Shown: positions 51,592 to 60,549 of the stretch, in pieces
Numbering within the stretch: position 1 is the first letter of the stretch
Layout of the letters: every line of letters starts with the position of its first letter
NCBI RefSeq assembly: GCF_002095465.1
Contig: NZ_MLFP01000008.1
Location: 124,001-188,000 of the forward strand
Source: Pantoea rodasii
Lineage (GTDB): Bacteria > Pseudomonadota > Gammaproteobacteria > Enterobacterales > Enterobacteriaceae
Direction of reading: 5' to 3'
DNA length: 64,000 bases
Translations under genes and position numbers: made by a program
The notes under the pieces: generated by a model
The model's input: the letters and a program-made list of their open reading frames with translations, nothing else
Told to the model about the DNA's origin: nothing
Database searches by the model: none

Positions 51592-51762
51592 TCAAGTTAC
51601 ATCGTTATTTTTTTGTGGCCTGCTACGTTTACCCTGACAGATGGACGTTAACTTTTTCTGCTGCGCCTGCTCGTTATAACTCTCAAGTAATTTATGGCTC
51701 TCTTCCTTCAGGCGAAAACGTTCCTTCTCCCTGACCCGGTCACCTCCCTGAAAATATTCCAC
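51592..51762 (-). CDS. Small highly charged protein (56 aa)
   Basis: A short ORF from GTG 51762: VEYFQGGDRVREKERFRLKE, then HKLLESYNEQAQQKKL. It is almost entirely charged or polar with heptad-like spacing, so a coiled coil is likely. A terminator lies 70 bp past the stop. The start is uncertain: upstream codons could belong to a longer gene entered by a frameshift at an ATG near 51790 (MSSA). No family recognised. Confidence 0.4.
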   Translation of the reverse strand: MEYFQGGDRVREKERFRLKEESHKLLESYNEQAQQKKLTSICQGKRSRPQKNNDVT

Positions 51763-52266
51763 GATGCCAGGCTCAATCAGCGCTACTCATGTGGTGGGCT
51801 TCATACGTTCCGGAATAGTTGCTCTTTACTGCATCAGGGCATCAGGGGCATCGTGCGGAAATGTTTGGGTGCCTGCTTCATTTCTCTCCCGTTCAACATT
51901 TCTACTAACGCTAAAAGGGTTGAACGCTCCTGTAATCAGGGTTACGGGCATTTATTATAATTCAGACCCATTCTGAACTTGAAAAGTTGGTGGCAAGTGA
52001 TAAAAAATCATGAAATATCAGCCATCTCTTTAAGAAACGCGCACCTGATTAATAATGCCTGCATAAAAGGATTTCGCAATGGGTTTCAATGGGTTTCAAT
52101 GAAATCAAGATCGTTACATACTTATATCATTAAAGTATTTTTGTTAAAAAATACAACATGATGCAATAGCTATCTTACTATTTCCCGACGGGGTGAGAAC
52201 GGCAAAAACAGTAGACATGCTATCTAAGTTTATTGCTACGTCAACGTTATGCGAAGAGAAAAATCC

Positions 52267-52291
52267 GGGCCGGATTTGACCAGTCTGGCCC
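52267..52291 (-). terminator. Intrinsic terminator, minus strand
   Basis: GGGCC / GGCCC stem with further pairing toward the loop, then a minus-strand GGATTTTT; it follows the short ORF at 52298. An opposite-side TTTT makes it partly bidirectional. Confidence 0.6.
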
Positions 52292-52297
52292 TTTTAA

Positions 52298-52393
52298 TCA
52301 CTTTTTCTGATGTCGCTGCAACCGCATGAATCTTGAATCTGCCACATAGTCATACTTCACCCGGTTAACGTTATTGTTGTCAGATACCAGCAT
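52298..52393 (-). CDS. Possible 31-aa ORF or gene tail
   Basis: MLVSDNNNVNRVKYDYVADS, then RFMRLQRHQKK. No ribosome site, but it ends immediately before a terminator, so it may be the tail of a decayed gene. Confidence 0.25.
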   Translation of the reverse strand: MLVSDNNNVNRVKYDYVADSRFMRLQRHQKK

Positions 52394-52444
52394 CCGAAAA
52401 TCCGGTTGAAAAGGTTATTCAAGTTGTGTCTGATAAGTAAGTGT

Positions 52445-52470
52445 CAGTGACTGTTTTTCAACAGTCACTG
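52445..52470. repeat. Perfect hairpin, 11-bp stem
   Basis: CAGTGACTGTT, loop TTTC, AACAGTCACTG. No T-run follows on either strand; purpose unknown. Confidence 0.5.
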
Positions 52471-52862
52471 GCCTGAACACATCATTCACTGCCTGCCAAA
52501 AAGGAATTTAAGGATCAAAGAGAGCCTGAATTACCTCTTCATAATGAAGAATTATCATTCGGCTGGTGTACACCTGGCCTAACTAGTACGTATCGTCTGT
52601 GTAAGAAAAGGCAGATGGAGTCTGCTGATAATATGGACGTCAGTGATATTTTTCCCTTTTATGTACCCGATGATATGGTGTGCAGATGTATCAGACAAAT
52701 GGGCGGATTCTCAGTTTACTTAATCAGCACGGTGGTGCTAAGTGCGGCCTGTTGCTACGTATAAATATGATGATGTGGCAGATTTTCAGTATAAACAATC
52801 GTCGTAGAATGTCTTGCGGGTTGTGAAGGGATCAGACTGATAAATGATTTTCTTTGAATGAA

Positions 52863-52922
52863 GCCCGGCTGCGGAACGCCGGGCAACAATGTAAAGCAGG
52901 AGGCCGCCTCTCCGCGGCCTCC
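52863..52922 (-). terminator. Two adjacent GC-rich hairpins
   Basis: GCCCGGC / GCCGGGC at 52863-52884 and GGAGGCCGC / GCGGCCTCC at 52899-52922, each perfect. On the minus strand they follow a protein-like scrap (VKAEFLDYIYDKGESEAAE) near 52900-52970. No long U-tract. Confidence 0.45.
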
Positions 52923-53702
52923 GACTCACCTTTATCATAGATGTAGTCGAGGAATTCTGCCTTAACTTTTTTTCCGCTGTCTCAGCCGTTAAATTCAATT
53001 CTGCATTTGCTTACCCGCCTGTCTCCTGCCACATATATCCCTATTAATACTTTGCATAAAACAGCTCGTATCAGGAGAGGATGTCACATGGCAACTCACG
53101 TACCGGATGCGGGTCACAAAACGTGCAGAGTACGCACACAGCCGGAACCTGCTCAGCTCCTTTTTGCGCCACGCCGATGGGGGCAGCTGGCAGCCTGAAT
53201 GTTGACGGCGACATCATGGTGTTTGAGGGGGCCGGAGAGACTTAACGCGATGACATTGTTGACGCCTGAACGAACGGTGAGTTCACGGATACGCACCTCC
53301 AGTTGCATCTCCCTCTCTCCATACTCCCGATGAATTGCTATCCTTTATCAGGATAAACGTCAGTTGCTCGATATGATGACCGGTATCTTCAGCCGCAGTA
53401 GTGTGTGCGCAAGTGATATTCCCAGACCGGCCTAAAATCGTTTCAATCGAGTCAGAAGGGCTGCGTCAGACATTTAGACAAAAATACATGTTGTAGTGAT
53501 GAAATTCATACTGTTCGCCAGAATCACACGTTCTGGTAAGTGATGTGAGATTACAAAATCTCATTGTGAAATTGCTCATGAAATTTTTCAGAAGTAAATA
53601 TTGAGATGCACAGACCATCGGTACTGGGTCAGTTTGATTCCACCCGTATACGATCTCTGTTTGTATCACGCAGAAATTCTTTTACTTCTATACAGGCAGG
53701 CC

Positions 53703-53729
53703 TAATGTATTGTCGCTGTTAGCCGATAA
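53703..53729 (+). promoter_or_regulatory. Sigma-28 promoter with no ORF behind it
   Basis: TAAT, exactly 15 bases, then a perfect GCCGATAA: the same element combination as in front of the BdlA-like gene. Confidence 0.7.
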
Positions 53730-53736
53730 ATAATGT

Positions 53737-53811
53737 GTGCCTCATCAGGGTACACATAACCGATACTGCGACTGATTGTGCTTATGGCTTCCTGCCGGGA
53801 GCCATTTTTTT
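53737..53811 (+). ncRNA. Candidate FliA-dependent small RNA (about 75 nt)
   Basis: Between the sigma-28 promoter (predicted start about 53737) and a strong intrinsic terminator (53784-53811) there is no ORF with a ribosome site. The predicted transcript is about 75 nt with the terminator hairpin as its 3' half and a run of seven Us, features shared by Hfq-binding small RNAs. The body is unremarkable in base composition. No known small RNA is recognised. Prediction rests only on promoter plus terminator. Confidence 0.55.
53784..53811 (+). terminator. Strong intrinsic terminator of the candidate small RNA
   Basis: ATGGCTTCC, loop TGCC, GGGAGCCAT (one G-U pair) followed by TTTTTTT. Confidence 0.9.
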
Positions 53812-54159
53812 AATTACACTGGCTGCACAGATAATTTCTGACCCGAGCCTTGCGCCTGCCACGGCTGGTGCTGGCGCCTGTTCAACGCTTTGTCAGATCT
53901 GCAGGTAACTAAACAGGAAGAAACAATATTTCGTTAAACAATCAGGAAGAAATTCTGGTGACAGGGTTGAAATGTTTTACAGTAAGATAAACTGCAGCCA
54001 TCGTGATGGCCCATCTTTTGTAAAAACAGGGTCCAGTCAGTCCATGAAACGTTAACGATATAAACCAACTTATTTGCGGAACTGCTCTATCGGATTAACC
54101 ACCTTATTTTTTATCAGCGATTCAGAGTAGAACGTTAAGCCCGGCCCGCCTTGCAGCGA

Positions 54160-54330
54160 TTACTGACTTTCATATCGCTCAACATTCTGCTCGGCCTCTT
54201 CAAGTTCTGACATCAGAGCAGCAAGGTCCACCATGCCAGCCGCCGGGTTGCGACTCGCGCGCTGGTACCGAAGCCTGAGCGCACTAAGGCGTATCAGCGC
54301 TTCCCGGTAGGGTGTGGCACCGTTTTTCAT
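54160..54330 (-). CDS. Small coiled-coil-like protein (56 aa)
   Basis: A short ORF with an excellent start: AAAGGAG six bases before ATG 54330. MKNGATPYREALIRLSALRL, then RYQRASRNPA and LAALMSELEEAEQNVERYES. A basic N-terminal half and an acidic C-terminal helix with heptad-like Leu/Ala suggest a dimerising helix pair. Not recognised. No terminator seen. Confidence 0.6.
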   Translation of the reverse strand: MKNGATPYREALIRLSALRLRYQRASRNPAAGMVDLAALMSELEEAEQNVERYESQ

Positions 54331-55216
54331 TGTGACGTCTCCTTTTCACACAAAGCATCGTGTTTATCGCTCATTAAGCGACTCTATCATGGAGGCATAC
54401 AGCCAGGTGGCCGTTGTCGCCTGAAAAAGCGTGCATTACGTCACAAAAATATATGTCGCACGACTGAGCCCCAAAGAGAGCCGTTACCAATTGGCAGGTT
54501 AAATGCTGAAAGGGAGGTGTTACAATAGAAAAATAACCCGGGATGTTCAGTCCCGGGCTCAAGGCTGGATTTCACATAACCAGTCTCACGCCGGCTGTGT
54601 AAAGCGGACCACGGTCCTGAAAAGCGTACTGCAAACGTCACGAACGGCCATCATTGTGGTCGGATGCGCTCGCTTATTTTAATACGCAGGAGGAAAAACC
54701 CTTCCAGGAAGTATCTGATTTTCCTTAATTATCCTCCTGACTGTGAAATCTCTCTCTCACTGTACAGATTTCGCAGAAATAATCCCTGAAGACTACTGCG
54801 GCATAAAAAACATGCATGCGGCATCTGTAGCACTCGGTATCATCAGAAGTGGATCCATTTACGATGCCGGAAATTCTGGTAACGCCACATTATATGTCCT
54901 GACGATCCCCCGCTAACCGATGGGGCATTATCTCCTCACGCAACAGTATGCCAGCGACTCTCATCCTGCCCTGCCGCGGTCAGGTTGCGGAAGGAGAACG
55001 ACTTTTAAGTCAAAATAGATGGCCAGCCGGATGGGTTCGCCTCACAGTAACCGGTTTATTTCAGGCTGGCGTCTGCCGCCAACAACCAGGAGCTGAAACG
55101 CCGCAGGAACTGCGGACAAAATGTCCGCTGCACGCGGCATGCCGTAATTTATCTGGACCCTCTGTCCCCTCTCAGTTCGGCACACCTGCTGCTTGTCGGC
55201 CTGCGTAGGCGCTTCT
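54331..55216. other. 890-bp gap, no gene seen
   Basis: Open frames at 54374-54641 and 54948-55208 lack ribosome sites and protein-like patterns. Confidence 0.5.
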
Positions 55217-57390
55217 TCAACTGTCCGCCAGTCTTATACCGTCGCCTTCTGCCGTGAGAAGCGCCTCAAAATCCCCGGCGGTGAGAGGCCTGCAAAGCCC
55301 GTTACCCTGCATGATATCGCACTGGGCGGTCGTCACGAACACCCGCTGCGCAGTATCCTCTATACCCTCCGCCGCCACACTGAGTCCAAGACTTTTGCCT
55401 AGCGCCGCGACAGCCCGGAACATCATCCTTACACGTAGGCTGGTACCCAGCTCCAGGGTCAGCGACTTGTCAATCTTGAAGCCGCTGACGAATCCGTAGC
55501 GCAGGAGACGAATGGCGCCCAGCGTGCGTCCGTAATGATCGATGACGAACGCGGCTCCCGTGAGCCTGATAGCCTCAAATTGCGTCGGCGAGTCCTGCAC
55601 CAGTCCCGTCAGCAGCGGTTCATCCACCTCCAGATCCACAAAGGCTGCGTCGCCGCCTGCCGACTCCCGCAGCACGCTTTCCAGCCCTGGGCCGGAAAGC
55701 TGACGTGGGAACAGATTAACGCTGACACGTAGCTGCGGGCAGCGAGCCTGCCACTGGCGGACCTGCGCCAGCGCGGTGCGGATAATCCAGTCGCCAAGCG
55801 TGACTGACAACGGACTTTTACCAACATCTCAATAAACTCAGCGGGCAGTAGCAAGCCACGCGCGGGGTGCTGCCAGCGGACCAGCGCCTCGCAGCCCAAC
55901 AGGCGTCCGCTGTCGGCATCATAGCGCGGCTGGTAGTGAAGGATGAACTGCTGCTGCCGCACAGCAGTTTCCAGCTCACGCTCAAAGCGTCGGCGCCGCT
56001 GCTCAGCTTCAAGGAATTCAGGACGGAACAGAACGCTGCGCCCCTTGCCAGACGCCTTGGCCTGGTAAAGAGCCAGGTCTGCTGCCGACATCACCGACGA
56101 CGCGTCCTGACCATGATCCGGGTAGGAGGCAATGCCAGTGCTGGCGCCAACTACTACAGGTGTATCGTGATAGCTGAAAGGCGTCTGTACGGCGGAAATC
56201 AGACGTTCCGCCGTCAGGCCCGCCCGGTTACTTCCGCCCGTCAGCAGAATGATAAACTCATCACCGCCAAGCCGGGCGGCAGTGACCGCGTCCGCGCACA
56301 CCAGCCGGATCTGCTCCGCGACGTGACAGAGCAGCGCGTCGCCGGCGGCGTGCCCGAGCGTATCATTCACCTCCTTGAAGCCATCCAGGTCAGTCATCAG
56401 CAGCGTATATGACACACCGGCCTCAGTCAGTTGCTCCAGCTGCAGCATGAACGCGCGACGGCTGGCAAGCCGGGTCAGCATGTCCAGTGAGGCGAGCTCG
56501 CAAAGGCGAGCCTCGCTCTCATGTCGGGCGGTGACGTCACGGATAATCATCCCCACCAGCCGTTCACCGCCCTCCCGCCAGCCAGAAAACGAGACTTCAG
56601 CAGGAAACTCCCGGCCGTCGCGCCGCTGCCCCCATATCTGCAGCGTGCGCGGTTGTGAAATCGCTGCCTCTTCGCTGGTGATACGTTCGAGCTCGTTGCG
56701 GTAGTCGGTCTGGCAGCGTTCGGGAATAAGCCCGGCCACATACTGGCCCACCATCTCCTGCGCGCCGTAACCAAATATAACGGTGGCGGCCGGATTCCAG
56801 AAGGTAATGCCACGCTGCAGGTCGGTGCAGATAATGGCGTCCGGGGAGGTGGCTGAGATGGACTCCAGCCGCTGCTGGCTGGCGTGACGGAGCATTTCGA
56901 GCCGGTGGACCTCCATCCGGTCCATCACCAGCGAGGCTATGTCGGCCAGGTGCTGTCGGTCTGCGTCCGCCAGAGGTGGGCGCGGCTGCGTGTCGGTAAG
57001 GCACACGGTACCAATATGGTAACCGTCCGGCGTGGCCAGTGGGATCCCCGCGTAGAATCGGATATGCGGGTAGCCATGGACCAGCGGGCTGTCGCGAAAG
57101 CGCGGATCATCAAGGGTATCCGGTACACAGAGGATCTCCCCCTTCGCCAGCGTGTGATCGCAGAAAGCCACGTGGCGAGCTGTGCCGGAGATGTTAAGCC
57201 CGTAGCGGGACGAAAAAAACTGCCGCTGATCGTCAATCAGTGAGACGAAGGCGGTGGGTACACGAAAGAGGCGCGCGGCCAGGGTGGTAAGCCGGTCAAG
57301 CGCGTCCTCCGGGAGCGCATTCGCCTGCTGATAGTGCGCCAGCGCGGCGAGACGGGCGGTCTCGTGGTCTTCTGAGGTCGGGCGTTTCAG
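55217..57390 (-). pseudogene. GAF-PAS-GGDEF-EAL protein, active-looking GGDEF, degenerate EAL, one frameshift
   Basis: A large cytoplasmic cyclic-di-GMP protein. GAF domain: LDRLTTLAARLFRVPTAFVS through HIRFYAGIPLATPDGYHIG. PAS: DAIICTDLQRGITFWNPAAT. GGDEF: LASLDMLTRLASRRAFML, DLDGFKEVNDTLGHAAGD and RLGGDEFIILL, intact and without an RxxD inhibitory site. EAL: LGCEALVRWQHPARG, then a slip near 55825 in an A-run, then SPLSVTLGDWIIRTALAQ. The catalytic DDFGTG loop is replaced by IDHYGRT and other metal ligands are changed, so phosphodiesterase activity is unlikely and cyclase activity is expected. The frame extends upstream to about 57390, where AGAGGGG precedes a CTG codon; the true start is uncertain. 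A sigma-28-like promoter lies 380 bp upstream. Confidence 0.82.
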
Positions 57391-57766
57391 AGTCTGTCCC
57401 CTCTTGTAAAATGAGCTGTGGCCGGCATGACACAGTAAAAAAGGGACACGTTCAATCAGACGAGACCGCAGAAATTCCTGCCGCCCCGCCGCCGGAAGAA
57501 AGGCCCGTCAGCTGGCCCCGATGCGGGCGGGCTCAGATATAAAATGACGCCGCGTCACCGGGGCATCAAAAAGATGATAATTCCTGAGCATTCCACGGCA
57601 ATAATCCGCCTTTCAGGTAAGCGCAGACGCGCAGACTGAAGTGCACGTCTTAGGGAGTAGAAATTACGAGGTCCTCCACCTTCCCCAGCCGTGCGGTGGG
57701 TCTCTTCAATCTCGGGATACCCGTGTCGTGCCGCACAGTAAAATTTCTGCACAAGCCCTTGTCTTC

Positions 57767-57793
57767 TTATCGGCCAACCCTGTCTTAACTTCA
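57767..57793 (-). promoter_or_regulatory. Sigma-28-like promoter reading toward the GGDEF-EAL gene
   Basis: Minus strand TGAA, exactly 15 bases, then a perfect GCCGATAA. The next recognised gene in that direction starts about 380 bp away, leaving a long leader or an unidentified short transcript. Confidence 0.6.
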
Positions 57794-57817
57794 GGGACTG
57801 CCAGCGGACAGAGCCTG

Positions 57818-58056
57818 CTACTTTTTCTTTTGCGGCACCAGGGCATAGTGAGGATGACGCCCGGCGAGAAGCAGCAGGAGTTCATACTCTCCCTGACTCA
57901 GGGGGGCGGGATTTTTGCCGCCTCCTTCATCTGCCAGACGCGCAGGCTGAGTTCAAACCGCTCGGCGGCAGACTCCTGCGACAAGCCGGCGGCAAGCCGT
58001 AGTTCCCGCACATCGGAACCGACAACGACAGGGCGATATAGAAGCTGATTTCCCAG
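57818..58056 (-). pseudogene. Small HTH regulator with one frameshift
   Basis: A frame with VVVGSDVRELRLAAGLSQES and AAERFELSLRVWQMKEAAK is a helix-turn-helix of the small plasmid/phage XRE type. It slips in a run of six Cs near 57900 and continues as PLSQGEYELLLLLAG, then RHPHYALV, the usual ending of such proteins. About 78 residues when joined. AAAGGGAG is followed by a CTG codon near 58056; no ATG is in frame, so the start is unclear. It may have regulated its own promoter. Confidence 0.55.
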
Positions 58057-58427
58057 AAGACACTCCCTTTAACCATTGCGCTCCGGACAGGACCGGAAGG
58101 ATGAAAAATAGCGTGAAGTATTCAACGCATTATAAAATTATCATTATATTATCTTAACTTTTATTGCGTAATGCAATGCACACAACTTGATCCTTCAAAG
58201 GTTAACCGCAAGCCGGAATAAATTAATCACAGAGCCGCTTCGTATTATTTCTTTTGTGGGAATATTTTATTTTCGCCGCCCCAGGAATCCTCTCCTTTTT
58301 TAACAAAAAACTTACACAGAGATTATTCCGGTATTTTCTGTCTGATTATTCGCCAGGATAGGCAGGGCTTACTGGCGGCAACGTTTTCTATACCGCCTTA
58401 CCCTGTAATGATAAAAAGGACAACCTC

Positions 58428-58637
58428 ATGAAAAATCGCGATTATATTCAGCGACGGGTCCCAGCTGACCTCAGCAAGATAGACATTCGTCAACAGTGGC
58501 AGATAACCTTCTGGACGCTTGAGCTTCGTACGACGCAGGAACGCCTGAGCCGTGCCATACGCGAAGCGGGTCCTGATACCGGCAAGGTACGCGAGTGGCT
58601 TGAGAAAAACCCGCCAGGTATCGCCTCACGCGGCTGA
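58428..58637 (+). CDS. DUF3606-like protein (69 aa)
   Basis: MKNRDYIQRRVPADLSKIDI, then RQQWQITFWTLELRTTQERL and REAGPDTGKVREWLEKN. The D-x-R-x-x-W-x-x-x-F-W-x-x-x-L pattern followed by L-x-x-A-I-x-x-x-G and V-R-x-W-L is that of DUF3606, a family of small proteins of unknown function frequent on plasmids. AAGGA lies before the ATG. Complete and alone between divergent signalling genes. Confidence 0.75.
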   Translation: MKNRDYIQRRVPADLSKIDIRQQWQITFWTLELRTTQERLSRAIREAGPDTGKVREWLEKNPPGIASRG

Positions 58638-58750
58638 GACCTGGCGGCAAAATCAGGACTTCTGAGTGGCCCACCTGAACAATCAGGACAGATCGCGCAA
58701 CCTGCTGAGTCATGTTGACTGCGGCCGTCGAGTATCAACGATGCCCGAAG

Positions 58751-60207
58751 CTACCCATTGTCCTTGATGTGTTGAGGTAGCCGGGGGATCCTCCAGACAC
58801 CATTTGCCGACAAAACGGAAGTCTCATTAACCCTGGCGCTGCCATCTGTCGCCGCAGGCAGGGTAAAACGGGTGATCGCGCCACCCAGCGCAGTCGTCTG
58901 CCCACTCAGGCTGCCCGCAGTAGCGGAGACTTGCTGCACCAGCGTGGCGTTCTGCTGCGTAACGCGGTCAAGCTCCGCCACGGCGAGCGTGACCTGCGCG
59001 ATCCCTTTGCTCTGTTCTTCCGATGCCAGGGCAATCTGGCCAATCAGCGCATTGACTCCTTCGCCGCCTCGCAACACCTCGTTCATCGTGGCACCGGCGC
59101 TGTCTGCTGAACGTCTCCCATCGCTGATGCGCACCACGGTGTCGGCAATCAGCCCTTCAATTTCTTTCGAGGCGGCTGCGCTGCGCTGCGCCAACGAGCG
59201 CACTTCAGAAGCCACAACGGCAAAACCACGCCCCTGCTCACCGGCACGGGCGGCCTCGACAGCGGCATTAAGCGCCAGGATATTGGTCTGGAAGGCAATG
59301 CTGTTAATGGTCGAGGTAAACTGTCGGATCTTTTCTGAGCCCTCTGCGATCCCGCCCATGGCGTCAACCACGGTCTGCATCAGCTCCGCGCCCCGCTGCG
59401 TTATGTCGGCAGTGAGGCCTGCCAGCTCGCGCGCTTCGCGGGCGTGTCCGCGTTATGAGTGACCGTGGCAGTGATTTCCTCCATGCTGGCCGCGGTCTGC
59501 TCAAGCGCGGCGGCCTGAGTGGAGGTTCTGTCGGACAGGTCGGCGTTGCCGGCGGCAATCTCGCCGGCCTCACGGTGCAGGATAACCGCGTTATCACGGA
59601 TAGCTTCCACCGCGTCCAGCAGGCTGTACTGCATCTCCCTGACCAGCGGCACCAGTTGCCCGACGCAGTTGCGGCCCAAATCTTCCGGCTCTCGCGTGAG
59701 GTCGCCGTCCGCAATGGTCTGCAGGTGCGCGCGGATTTTTGCCACCGGTCGCACGAGGTACACCAGTAAGTAGCGGTCGCAGAACGCCAGCAGCGCGATG
59801 GCGGCCAGTAGCGCGGTGAAGAGGATAACTTCAAGCCGGTGTCGCTCTGCCATAACCGGTGCATCCTCGGCCGCCAGCTGCCGGGTCAGGGCCTCGAGCC
59901 GCTCGCGCGCCGCATCAGGGTAGCGGTCAGGTGCGGATAGCGCGGCGCGGTAACCGTCCCAGGCCGCGTCTGACGGGACAGCAGTCAGCAACGACATCTT
60001 ATCGGTCAGGGTCCCGTCCTGCATGACAAGCCCTGCCCGGGTGAGAAAGGTCAGCTGCTGTGTCAGGGTGTCAGCGCGGTCGGCATGGCGATACATCTCG
60101 CGTAGCGTCAGCGAGCCATAGCCGCCTGCAAGCGCCAGCACACCCAGTGAGAAGAGCATCATCCAGAGCACGACGCGTCGGATGGTAAAGTGTCTGAGTA
60201 ACTGCAT
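58751..60207 (-). pseudogene. Methyl-accepting chemotaxis protein, one frameshift
   Basis: An inner-membrane chemoreceptor of about 485 residues when joined. Transmembrane helix 1 is at about 10-30 (VVLWMMLFSLGVLALAGG), then a short periplasmic domain of about 100 residues and transmembrane helix 2 at about 135-158. HAMP follows, then the signalling domain with tip [20 protein letters not shown]. The frame slips near 59450; one missing A restores [11 protein letters not shown]. The C-terminus ([10 protein letters not shown]) carries no CheR tether. ATG 60207 is chosen for GGGGA seven bases upstream. Unlike the other receptors here, no FliA-type promoter is visible. Confidence 0.85.
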
Positions 60208-60549
60208 GGAATTTTCCCCGGTGTGGCTATTATTAAATAACAATAAAATTTATTGCTTATTTTAATTGCGTGCGTTATTAAATTGCGCACTACATTTATT
60301 TATAGAGAGTCTGGCAGGAATAATTAAAAAAGGACACTTGCAGACGATAAAATAAAAGAATCGTCCTGCATTAAATAATTCGCTAAAGAAAATAAAAATG
60401 ACATCAGACCAGATAGAGCCTATAGTGGTCCTCATATTAAAGTTTTTATAGTTCTTCCCTTTCGCAGAAATCGCCTTTCATAACGGTTCGTTAATATACA
60501 TTTTTCCTTTTTAATTTCGCACCGGAACCAGGCCGGGGCGGAGGAATCT

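Noticed and set aside
57641..58048. 135-codon plus-strand ORF
   Set aside because: It is the reverse-strand shadow of the broken HTH gene, whose protein sequence is recognisable.
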